From: Dimorphilus gyrociliatus
Lineage: Eukaryota; Annelida; Polychaeta; Dinophilidae
NCBI GenBank assembly: GCA_904063045.1
Contig: CAJFCJ010000012.1
Location: 2,740,335-2,804,334 of the forward strand
Direction: 5' to 3'
DNA length: 64,000 nucleotides
Shown: positions 9,725 through 19,900 of the stretch, in pieces
How the letters are laid out: every line of letters starts with the position of its first letter
Numbering within the stretch: position 1 is the stretch's first letter
The notes under the pieces: generated by a model
The model's database searches: none
What the model saw: only the letters and a program-made list of their open reading frames with translations
What the model was told of the DNA's origin: nothing
Program-made: the position numbers and the translations under genes

Positions 9725-11043
9725 TTAATTGAGTATGAAATGTTTTGGTTGTTTTGGAATGATTAAACTTTTAAAATTGATTAGCCAACATTCAACATTG
9801 TTTCTCTTTTGTAATTCAACAAAATTTGTTTCATTATTAATTTTAAGCATAGCAAATTGATTATCTTGAATTGAATCAAGAATGACAATTGATTGTTTTC
9901 CAACATGTCCAATTAAACCACTAAATCTGTCACGTGTTGGTAACAAATTACCAAAGGTAACATCCAAATATTTACCCACTAAAGGATTACTATATTTCTT
10001 AATCATCATACTAAGCTTATTGAATCTATCATTTTTTATCATTATGAAAATATTTTCATTTCTTATAAACATTTCCAGCAAGTTATTGCCATTTTTGTAA
10101 TGAAACATATTTTGCCATGACATTTTATTATGATTTTCCAACTCTATGTCATTGGTATTAACAGTGTATAATCCATGTCCTTGATAAATTTTAATTGAAT
10201 GCATGTAATAATCATTCAATAAAACACCAGTTACTTTTGTATCTGTAAATTTATCTTCTAAAATGTAAATTTCATTTCCAGATTCACCAGTGACATCATA
10301 GCATATTTTGAGGGGTTTGTTGGTGTGGGCATCAAAGACAGTTTGAACAAAATGCGGATCACCACTTACACCTTTAAAAATTCCATATATATAAAAAAAT
10401 TATTAAAAATTAGTTAAAAAAGTGTTGACAAACCATTTTCAGCATCAGGTGTTCCCACTGTTACCAGTTTCCAGTCTGATGGACTATTTTTAGTTTCTCC
10501 ATTTCTTGCAAAAATCTTACCACTTTCATACATTAAATATTTGTTATCCCATTCATTTGCCAAAGGTGAAAAATATTCTTCATTTGCACTAGCTGTAACT
10601 TTAAATACTAGACCATCAATAAATGTACCATAGTAGTCTAAAAATGAAAATCAATAAAACAAAAGTTTAAAACATTCTCAAAAAAATTTACCTTTGTAAA
10701 GCATTACATATCTGCTGCCAGTAGTTTCGAGTGAAAAGTTAATATTGCCACCAGCACTTCTTTTTTTTCGACGTTCATTAGTATTGAAATGATATACGAT
10801 GTAACCATTTGGAGCAATAACACCAGGTAGTCGAACATAAGATTCTATATCTGAATTTTGTGGACCGAAAAAGGATCTTAAATGAATTTCATTAACAGAA
10901 AAATCATATGGGTTTATGGGGTCTAGGTTTTTCAATTCAATCCATCCATTATCAATGTCCAATTCATTGATTATGATATTATCTGCACTTTTTACCTGGA
11001 CATAGAGAGTCAACAATATCACAAAGTTGAAGAAAAACTTCAT
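9725..11043 (-). CDS. Secreted protein with lamin-tail-like and ITIH-C/vWD-like domains
   Basis: Three exons join in frame: 10692-11043, 10434-10637 and 9725-10371, giving about 400 residues with introns of 54 and 62 bp and GT/AG ends. Residues 1-20 (MKFFFNFVILLTLYVQVKSA) are a signal peptide. Residues about 22-115 resemble a lamin tail domain (IIINELDIDNGWIELKN, then PGVIAPNGYIVYHF). From about residue 185 the VSGDPHFVQTVFD stretch matches the GDPHF start of vWD and inter-alpha-trypsin-inhibitor heavy chain C-terminal domains. A basic RRKKR site near residue 90 could be cleaved by furin-like enzymes. An AATAAA signal lies about 20 bp after the stop. Both domain names are by eye; an extracellular matrix role is inference. 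Confidence 0.78.
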
Positions 11044-12479
11044 TTTTTTCTGAGCTATGAAATTTTTTTTGAGATTGCATGAATTTATTACAGGTAAGTG
11101 GCCTTACTTAAGGTGGGGACTTTTTTGAAATATATTCAAAAATTGGCCTTTCTTTCTTTAAAAAAATTATACACATCATTCCTAATTAAATCAGCTGAGG
11201 ATTTGAATGAATAATTTACAAAGAATTATTTCATGGTTTGATAAAAAAATTCAATGAATTCTGAAAAAAAAATTAATATTCATAACAAAATATACATATT
11301 CAAAAACATTTTTGAAAGTGCTACTATACAATATATTAATGTGTTTTTGCACTGTAAAAAGATAATAAAATAAAATTATTTCCATGCAAATACTGTCATA
11401 AAATAGTTTTACTTTTGTTGCAATGACATTCACTCAGAGTGGTGTCATTTAATCATAAGGGGTAAAGGGTAAACCACTTAAGATATTTACAATATCCTAG
11501 CATTTAATAGGCATTAACAGATGATTTAACCTCTAGATTAAAGGTGGAAAATTTCTTGCAAAATTATTTTCTTCAATATGTTTTTACATACTCAGTTATT
11601 TGTTAAGTTATAACAGATTTTGTCTAAAAATTTCACATTAGAAAAACTAATCTTTTTCAATTACGATTGATAGAAAATTTTAGCATGCAAAAGTAATAAC
11701 TATTGGTTTCAGGGAATGCGTACGTGCTTGTATTATATCTCTCTCACCTTTTGTGAGGTAAATTTCTATATATATATATATGTATCTAAAAATAGCTTAA
11801 TGAATATTCAAAATGCAACATTCTTCAAACTCGCAATAATTTGAAGAAATCAATGTTTAGATCTTTTATATTGCTAAAATTCACTATAATAAAACCTATC
11901 TGCTCTCTTTCATCAAGGTAATAAAATTTTTGAATAACATATTTTCTGGTATTGAATATTTTTTCATTGACTAAACTATAAATAACTCAAAAAAATTTTG
12001 TCAATGCCCTGGTCAGCTTAGTGAGAAAGTTCACAAATGTGCTGAGACACTTTGTGAATAATATGTAATACAATGTAATTGCTCTGGTCAGCTTAGTAAG
12101 AAGTTCACAAATATTAATTCAATGTATTTAATACAATGTTCTTTGAAAATGTAATTGATAAGAGTATATAAAACATTTCAAATGCTATTCAAACTCACTG
12201 AATTTCTTAGAAATATTATTGATCTTATCTGTTATGGCTCTCAAGGCACTTTTACAAAACTGAAACCTTTTACTAACTTCATTTAACAAAGAATCTTATA
12301 AAAACTCCATTTCAGATGCTTTATTAAAAGTAGTTAAAGTTTTTCCAGCTAGGAACAAACAGACAACTTGGTTTTGCTCATAAACTTCAAGCTTTTTAGG
12401 TTAATGTGAGTAGTAGAAACCTATATCTACAGTAGTTATTCTTTGCTAAGCTATTCTCTATAATATATTTGCAATCATT
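11044..12479. other. Intergenic, AT-rich; no gene seen
   Basis: It holds a short (TA)n run near 11770 and a direct repeat (CTGGTCAGCTTAGT...) at about 12009 and 12084, 75 bp apart. No supported coding region. Confidence 0.5.
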
Positions 12480-12705
12480 TTATATAGCTTTGGAAATGTA
12501 TTTCCTTTTATACATTACCAAAGGGTCAATGGCTTACAAAGGTGAAATGTGATGATCTCATGATTCATATGTAATAAAAATATGAAAGATTGTTCCATTA
12601 GAGGACACAAGTAAAATATATTGTTCAGATTAAGACCATATGGCCAACATGAAATACTGCAGGCTTGTCTCATGAGTATCAGCTGCTGATGAATGCTTCT
12701 ATTCT
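12480..12705 (-). repeat. Diverged LTR fragment related to family B
   Basis: Similar to 13215-13430 (shared TTTCCTTTTATACATT, later CTTGTCTCAT...AGCATC-like blocks), but clearly older. It indicates an earlier insertion beside the LTR at 12942. Confidence 0.55.
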
Positions 12706-12941
12706 GACATAAGTTTATTCTTTTTGGGCATTTTTCTTCTCGCTAACATTATAAAATTATGAATTGTATTTAATTATAAATACTATATGTTTTAATGAAA
12801 GTGACCCACATATTAGTGGACCACGGGCTGTAATGCCTCAAAGTATTGCAGTTTCAACTATACTTCATACAATAATCTGTCACTTTTATTTAGTAGTTAC
12901 TGCTTTGGTAATACATGGCATTCTGGGTGTGTTGACATTAC

Positions 12942-13709
12942 TGTACTTTGTTGTATTGTAATTGTAGGAATTTCTGCTTCTTCAGAACAGTATTTGTCCT
13001 TTCCAATCATTTATCAATTTATGAAAGTACTGGTCCAATTAGAACCTTTCAAGTTCGTCCACAAATAGTCTTAACAAATGTAATTTCGGTAGAAATAATT
13101 CAACAAAATACCAGTATTTCGTCCAAAGAATATGTATTGAGTAAATGAGTTTCTAGTTCTAAACAAGTAAGTTTAAACAACCAGTTAACTGTTAAAGAAC
13201 TGAACTGACAAGCTGAGTAAATGCATTTCCTTTTATACATTTTCCAAAGCTTGGGTTCAAGTGGTCAAAGGATTACAAAGTTGAAATCTGACAGTCTCAT
13301 AATTCTCATGTAACAAAAATATGAAAGACTGCATATCACACATATAAAATATAATCCTAAGATTAGGGCCACATGCCAAACATGTGTCACAGCAAACAGG
13401 CCTGTCTCATCAGCATCTGGTGTTTGACCTGCATCTTTTCCATGTTCTTTGTTCCTTTGTTAATTCCCCAAGTAGCCACCATCTGTTACAGTCAAAGAGT
13501 CTATTTCTTACAAAATAGAGTTCTTTCTAAAGTACTAAAAGCTAACTCTACGAAATAAAAGTCTTTCTAAAGTTCCACCACTATAATTCCTACGAAATAT
13601 AAGTATTTCTATAGTTGCACCAGTCTAATTCCTATAAAATAGAAGTCTTTCTAATGTACCCTTATATCTAAAGTCTAAGTATGGATCTATCATTATATAT
13701 AAGTGCACA
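12942..13709 (-). repeat. Isolated gypsy-type LTR (family B), minus orientation
   Basis: Begins TGTGCACTT (right end) and ends with the gag-start segment (ATG at about 13010) and AAGTACA-like bases at the left. No internal element sequence is attached on the left, so it may be a solo LTR; a target duplication was not evident. On the right it abuts a copied piece of receptor A. Confidence 0.75.
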
Positions 13710-13990
13710 GGAAATTACATTACTCAGCAAAAATTTTTGACAACATCATTTATAATACTATTGCTATTGTTAATTTCAGTTTTATCATTTGTAAAAGATA
13801 TAGTACAACATTAATCCTTTTTACCAATTTCTTAATACATATTACTGTTTCTTTGTGCCTCTTCCCATAGGATACTCATAGCAAAAGTCCAATTTGTATC
13901 CATATTTTCATTACATCTACTGATATAAGAAAAGACAACTCCTCAATATATATCTATTATTTATTATTTTCAACAGTTCCCCTATTCTTT
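13710..13990 (+). pseudogene. Copied fragment of receptor A (end of TM4 to start of TM5)
   Basis: This 281-bp stretch matches the minus-strand sequence 17574-17293 of receptor A, including the intron between the TM4 exon and the second extracellular loop. Because the intron is retained, the copy was made at the DNA level. It is cut by the LTR on the left and joins the peptide-gene promoter copy on the right. Confidence 0.8.
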
Positions 13991-14613
13991 ATTGCATATT
14001 ATATAACTTCTATTATAGTAAAGTTTAACACATATTACACTTGTCTGAAAAAATTACTGAAAAAACTGTTGTTTTTCTGAGGCTGGATTCACTGTTTGTG
14101 ATCCACTTTAGAAAGATGAAGCATTCCACCAATACTGTTTACAATTACCACAAAAGAATTACAGCTACAAGTATTTTCATGTTGGTTGTACCTATGCAAA
14201 AACTTGTCTAAAAACATCTGGGTTGTGCTAAATGATTTTTTCAATATTATATTGCTTAAAACTTTAGTGATATATACAGATATTTAAAACTAGTTATGCA
14301 AAAATTTCATTAAATTTTTAATATTGGCTATTAATATTTTGTCTGAAATATATTTTTATTATTTACATATATTTTTGGTTTTGAAAAGGATATTCAAGAT
14401 GAATTTTTCGTTTTCAAAAGAAAACTGGTTTTCCTTAAAGTAATTAAAAAAAGCCAAGTTGTATAAAGGAGAACAGATTTAGAACTTTTCTTCACTTTCT
14501 CCAGTAACTACAATCAAAAGAAAATGAAATATCTTCTTTTTTCTTGCTTGTTGGTAATGTTAACTTATCAAGCATTCTCTCAACCTGCTGTTTCTCAATT
14601 GCGAAACTTTAAT
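13991..14613 (+). repeat. Left arm of a 623-bp inverted repeat
   Basis: Matches the reverse complement of 15547-16169 with few differences. It contains the upstream region and the signal-peptide part of exon 1 of the peptide gene at 14524. Confidence 0.88.
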
Positions 14614-14821
14614 GAGAAGGAAAATACCTTAATGCAAGAATTTCTTCTTAAGAAACTATTTGAAAAGGTGTGGCTTTTTTTAAATAAGTTATAACAAAGT
14701 TAATTGTGCATCTTTTTAGAGAACTTTTTATCAGGAGTGTGTGGCTTGCCATGGTGGGTTTGGTACTAATTGCTCAATGAAAAGGTTTAATTGTTCAAGA
14801 TATCATGGAATAGATTTTTAA
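14524..14821 (+). CDS. Small secreted four-cysteine peptide precursor
   Basis: Two exons, 14524-14667 and 14720-14821, join in phase 0 across a 52-bp GT/AG intron and give 81 residues. Residues 1-19 (MKYLLFSCLLVMLTYQAFS) are a signal peptide. A spacer of about 30 residues follows, ending in Lys-Arg at the exon junction (FEK/R). The last 32 residues hold four cysteines in the pattern C-x2-C-x7-C-x6-C. The layout of signal, spacer, dibasic site and Cys-rich peptide is that of a neuropeptide or hormone precursor, or of a secreted defence peptide; the family was not recognised. The promoter and signal exon are duplicated in the inverted arm at 15547-16169. Confidence 0.7.
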
Positions 14822-15199
14822 AAGAATACAAGTTGCAGCTATTGTACTTTCTTGAGGCACAATTAACAAATTCTGTTAACTTTTTAATTTAATACAATTG
14901 CCTGATGATTAGTTTGCAAAACTGATTAGCTGGTCAGCTATCCTTAAAAAAGCATATTAAAAAATACTGTTTTGACTGTGCACTTCAGTTCGATATAGAT
15001 GCTCTTTTAGAAAACCATAGACTTAATTCAATACTATTTTATATGAATACATAACAATAGCATTGTGTGCTGGGTAAGCACAATTCTATTATACATATAT
15101 GCTGCAATGCAGGTACGCACATCTGTATATAAAATTCTTGCAAACAAATGCAATGAATTTAGCATTAACTATAGAACTACATTAGTCTTACTTTAATCA

Positions 15200-15546
15200 C
15201 TTAAGAACATTTATTTAGCCACCAGCTAAAGAGTATCAAAAGGTCAAACTCAACTATTGTTGACTTTTGGGCCAGTTCCAATTTCTCACTTTCAATAGTT
15301 GAATTGAATGGTACCAAAATTGTTACATCTTGCAAAAGAAGCTGACCATCTAAATTTATCTGACCTATTTACTTAGGATTAATGAAATCAATTAAAAGTG
15401 GAACCATTTTTAGAACTTTCAATTGTGTTAAAATGTTACTTTGCATTGTTCAAACTTTACAATTGTTAGCTTAGTTTTTTAACCTCTTGCTTAGAGATAA
15501 AAGTTCAGAATATTCAATACATATCTTATTTTGGAAAACTTAGAAA
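15200..15546 (+). repeat. Truncated LTR (family C), plus orientation
   Basis: Matches the reverse complement of about 9120-9500 at moderate divergence. The 3' half, with the gag start, is missing; the break falls exactly where the truncated peptide-gene copy begins. Confidence 0.65.
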
Positions 15547-15636
15547 ATTAAAGTTTAGCAATTGAGAAACAGGAGGTTGAGAGAATGCTTGATAAGTTAA
15601 CATTACCAACAAGCAAGAAAAAAGAAGATATTTCAT
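15547..15636 (-). pseudogene. Truncated copy of the peptide-precursor signal exon
   Basis: An ATG at 15636 starts a copy of the signal peptide (MKYLLFSCLLVMLTYQAFS conserved). The copy runs into LTR sequence at 15546 and lacks the cysteine-rich exon. Because its promoter is duplicated, it could still be transcribed toward the LTR. Confidence 0.7.
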
Positions 15637-16169
15637 TTTCTTTTGATTGTAGTTACTGGAGAAAGTGAAGAAAAGTTCTAAATCTGTTCTCCTTTATACA
15701 ACTTGGTTTTTTTTAATTACTTTAAGGAAATCCAGTTTTCTTTTGAAAACGAAAAATTCATCTTGAATATCCTTTTCAAAACCAAAAATATATGTAAATA
15801 ATAAAAATATATTTCAGACAAAATATTAATAGCCAATATTAAAAATTTAAAGAAATTTTTGCATAACTAGTTTTAAATATCTGTATATATCACTAAAGTT
15901 TTAAGCAATATAATATTGAAAAAATCATTTAGCACAACCCAGATGTTTTTAGACAAGTTTTTGCATAGGTACAACCAACATGAAAATACTTGTAGCTGTA
16001 ATTCTTTTGTGGTAATTGTAAACAGTATTGGTGGAATGCTTCATCTTTCTAAAGTGGATCACAAACAGTGAATCCACCCTCAGAAAAAGAACAGTTTTTT
16101 CAGTAATTTTTTCATACAAGTGTAATATGTGTTAAACTTTACTATAATAGAAGTTATATTATATGCAAT
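15547..16169 (-). repeat. Right arm of the 623-bp inverted repeat
   Basis: Inverted copy of 13991-14613, ending in the codons corresponding to RNFN of the peptide precursor. Confidence 0.88.
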
Positions 16170-16425
16170 ATATCTATGAAATAGATAATGTACACTTTGT
16201 ATATAACAGCTATTAGCTAAATATATTTAGAAGGAAGCTTCACAGTATATAAATCCCTACTGTTTTGTATCAATCATTGTATCTTAGGCAAGATCATCTG
16301 TAAACAACCTAAACTTGAATCAGCTTTCTACTTGCCAATTTTGAATGCCAATTTTGTAATTTGTCAATTTCAATTTAACTCAATATAGAATGAAAATGTG
16401 ATCATATTTATAAAAGCTTTATTTA

Positions 16426-16931
16426 TTAAAATGGCTTTCTATTTAAAAACTTTTCAATAATTTTTCCAAAAGCTAAAATATCACTCATTTCTGTAACAAA
16501 ATTCTTTTGAATTAACTCATCATAGGATAAAAAATATTTTCTTTTCATTTCACTCCAATGAATTGACTTTTCTGAGAATTTTCCACTCAATGAAAAGTCA
16601 TTCCTATGTAAAAAAATCAGGGATTTAACAATATGAATTGTGCAGGTCAAAAACTGGAAATTTTGAAAAAAGCTATCTTTAAAAGTTAACTTTTCAAATC
16701 TAAGACATTCTTCCATTTTAACCAGATGATTCAGATGAATATTTTTAAAAACATTCATTGCTAAAAGAAAAATAAATATTAACATTTAAAAAAAAGGAAA
16801 AAGGTGACAAAAACTTTTTCTTTGTATATTTTTACAAAAAATTTCTTCTTTTTTAAATCTATAATTATATTTTTGAATTTAAAAAAACAGTTATTTTATT
16901 TTGAAATATCAAAAACAAAAGTAAAGCAACC
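16426..16931 (-). other. Pseudokinase-like tail of receptor A
   Basis: The 3' end of the TM7 exon, a 44-nt exon (16815-16858) and the last exon encode about 130 residues. A helix and strand pair (FKNIHLNHLVKMEEC) resembles alpha-C/beta-4/beta-5, IVKSLIFLHRNDF resembles alpha-E, GKFSEKSIHW sits at the catalytic loop, and SDILAFGKIIEKFL at alpha-F. The HRD position reads SGK and no DFG is visible. A glycine loop and VAIK lysine are not seen. Kinase activity is not expected. Confidence 0.62.
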
Positions 16932-19900
16932 TTTTATTTTCTTGTTCTAGTTTTCTATGCCTAAGATAGATTTTAAGTTTCATTAACAATATTAAACTTT
17001 GAGTTGTAATAACACGAAAAGGTAAGAAGAATAACATAAATAACACATATCCTTTTGTTATATTCAAATCCATAAAAAATGATAGAAAACCTAAAAGAAT
17101 TTAAAATGATAGGGAAAAGCAGAAATTAGTAAAGTTTTACCCAAAATTGAAGTGGCTACTGAAACTGCTAAATACAAGCAAGTTATAATAAAAATATGAC
17201 AATTTACAGTTTGTCTTTTTAAATTGGATGATATTTTGTTTCCATTCGAAAAGAATACAACTCTAATGCAAAAGAACATTGATATACTGTTCAAGAATAG
17301 GGGAACAGTTGAAAATAATAAATAATAGATATATATCAAGTAGTCATCTTTTCTTATATCAGTAGATGTAATGAAAATATGAAAACAAATTGGACTTTTG
17401 CTATGAGTATCCTATAGTAAGAGGCACAAAAAGAAACAGTAATGTGTATTAAGAAAATGGCAAAAAGTATTAATGTTGTACTATATCTTTTAGGAATGGA
17501 AAAACTGAAATTAACAATGGCAATAGTATTATAAATGATGTTGTGAAAAATTTATGCCCAGTAATGTAATTTCCATTTGAAAAATTTGTCCTATACAAAT
17601 ATAGTTCATAAATTATTGTTAAATGGATAATTGATGAAAAATATATCAAAAATGACATAAATGTTGAAACAACTTTGCAAGAAATGCTGTTTCTCCATAC
17701 TTCATCATACTCAATGTAGAAATCTTTCAATTTTAAATCCATCAGTGGAAAAATGAATATTACACTTACTTTTAAAAAATCATTAATTGTTGATAAAATT
17801 TGAAAATATTTTGAAATTTTAAAATTTTTTAAAATATTAATGATTGAAAATATGTTTATTATTAAGCCAATTATGCAAACAAACCAAATAAGAATTCGAT
17901 TTAAAAGACTAGCCAATAATCTTGAACACTTTAAAAATTTTGATTCTGAAGGTTGACATTCTATAGAATGATTAATTACATCCCAAATTATGCAGCATAA
18001 TTGAAAACTATCGCTTTGAACTAAATTTAAATATTTCAAATTTTTAAATATAGTTTTGTTTTTATATTTTGGTAAATTTGTGTTATTCAATATTAATTTT
18101 GTAAGTTTTGTTAAATGTTGAAGAGAGAGGAAACTAACATCTTTCAATTTGCATTTTGTCATTTGGAGTATTTTTAATTGGGTAAAAAATTTAAAATGAC
18201 TGTCATTTATTGATTGAATTGATGTTGATGACAAATCTAAGTATCTTAAATATTGACATTGAAGTTTGAATAAAAAGTCTACAGATGTTATTGGATTCTT
18301 TGATACTTTTAAATACTGCAACATTCTTAATTGGCCATTAAAAATGCTTTTTGAAACATCATCAGTCAAATCATTTTGTATGAGTGAAAGGGAAATAAGA
18401 TTTGGTAATGTTTCTACTAAATATTCTTTAGTTTTTAAATTTGAACTTTCAATTTTTAAAATTTTGACAAAATTTGAATTTTCCAGGAAATATATTGGTA
18501 TAGGACCAAATATGGCAATACTTTTAAATATTCTTGTATATTTTACATTTCTTCCAAAATATAATTTAGTATCATGAAATTCACATTGCAATTCAAAAAA
18601 TGATAATTGTGTACAATTTATTATTTGGATATATTCCGGTAAATTACAAAAGAATTCGTCAGTTCCAGTTTCACAATCATAATTTTCATCACAAACTTTC
18701 TCTAATGGGAAATATTTTGTCTGATTTTTACATTTGAAATGACCTTTTGGAAAAAATTCATGGCAATAGTCTTCGTCATCACCCAAATGACAGTGTTTAA
18801 CTTTATCACAAACTAGGTCAATAGATATGCAATAATTTTGCCTATGGCATAGATATGATCCTCTTGGGCAGGATTTTATTGAACAAGCGTATAGCTTCTG
18901 AAATAAATTTGTTTTCGGAAGGCGAAATGAATTTACTGTAAAATAACAATCAGATTCCTCATAATCCTGTTTTTTATCAATTATTTCTTCTTTGCATTTG
19001 CAATCACATTTGCCATCATTATTGTAAAATTTTGGTATGCATTGTCTTCTGCAGTCAAATTGATATTTTCTTTCGCAATCTGTAAAATATTTAAAATATT
19101 TAGTAGGCATATATTTTGAAAAGCAGATATTTTACTTTCTTGGTGAGTACGAAATATTGCGTCATGATTATTACATAGTTCGTCACTATTATCTAAACAA
19201 TTCCTTTCGTTGTTGCAAGCTTTGTCCTTGTCAATGCATTGCAGATTGTGACAATAGCTAAATATTGATTTTTTACAAAACTTTTCTAATGGAAAAATGT
19301 ATTTTTCACTTACTTTTCACATTTGTCCCTTTCTATTGTTAATATGTGTTTTTTTTACAAGTCAAGTGATCAGATGGTTCTATAATTTGAACTTACCACA
19401 AAAATTTTCATCAGAACCATCCTGACAGTCCTTTATAAAATCACACACTCGTTTATAGGATATTGCATCATTTTCAGATGATATGCAATGAAAAGTTTGA
19501 TGTTCATATATTAAACAATCTTCCTCATCTTCGCCATGATAACAATCAATCTTTCCATCACATTTGTCAGCTATATTTAGAAAAATGTTACTCTTGTTGC
19601 AAAAGAACACATTTTCTCTGATATCAAGATTAGTATTATTAACTATGATGTTCAAGTTTTCGAAATTTTCACTCATTTCCTCTTCTATTTTTTATTGAAA
19701 AAAAAGGAAAAGGATTATAATGTTCTTCTTTTGTATTAATACAGACTTTGAATTTTTTGACAAATGGTTATTGAATTTTGGGATTCTGTCTTTTTTTTAT
19801 CACTGTCAAATGATGTTTGATCACATTGCATTGATTCAATTATTAGTGATTCTGCAATTCCCAAGTTATTTCTCAGCTGAATCTAAAGCCCTAGAATATA

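Noticed and set aside
12764-12961. 65-codon plus-strand hydrophobic frame
   Set aside because: Runs into the LTR at 12942, no splice partner, no family; probably chance.
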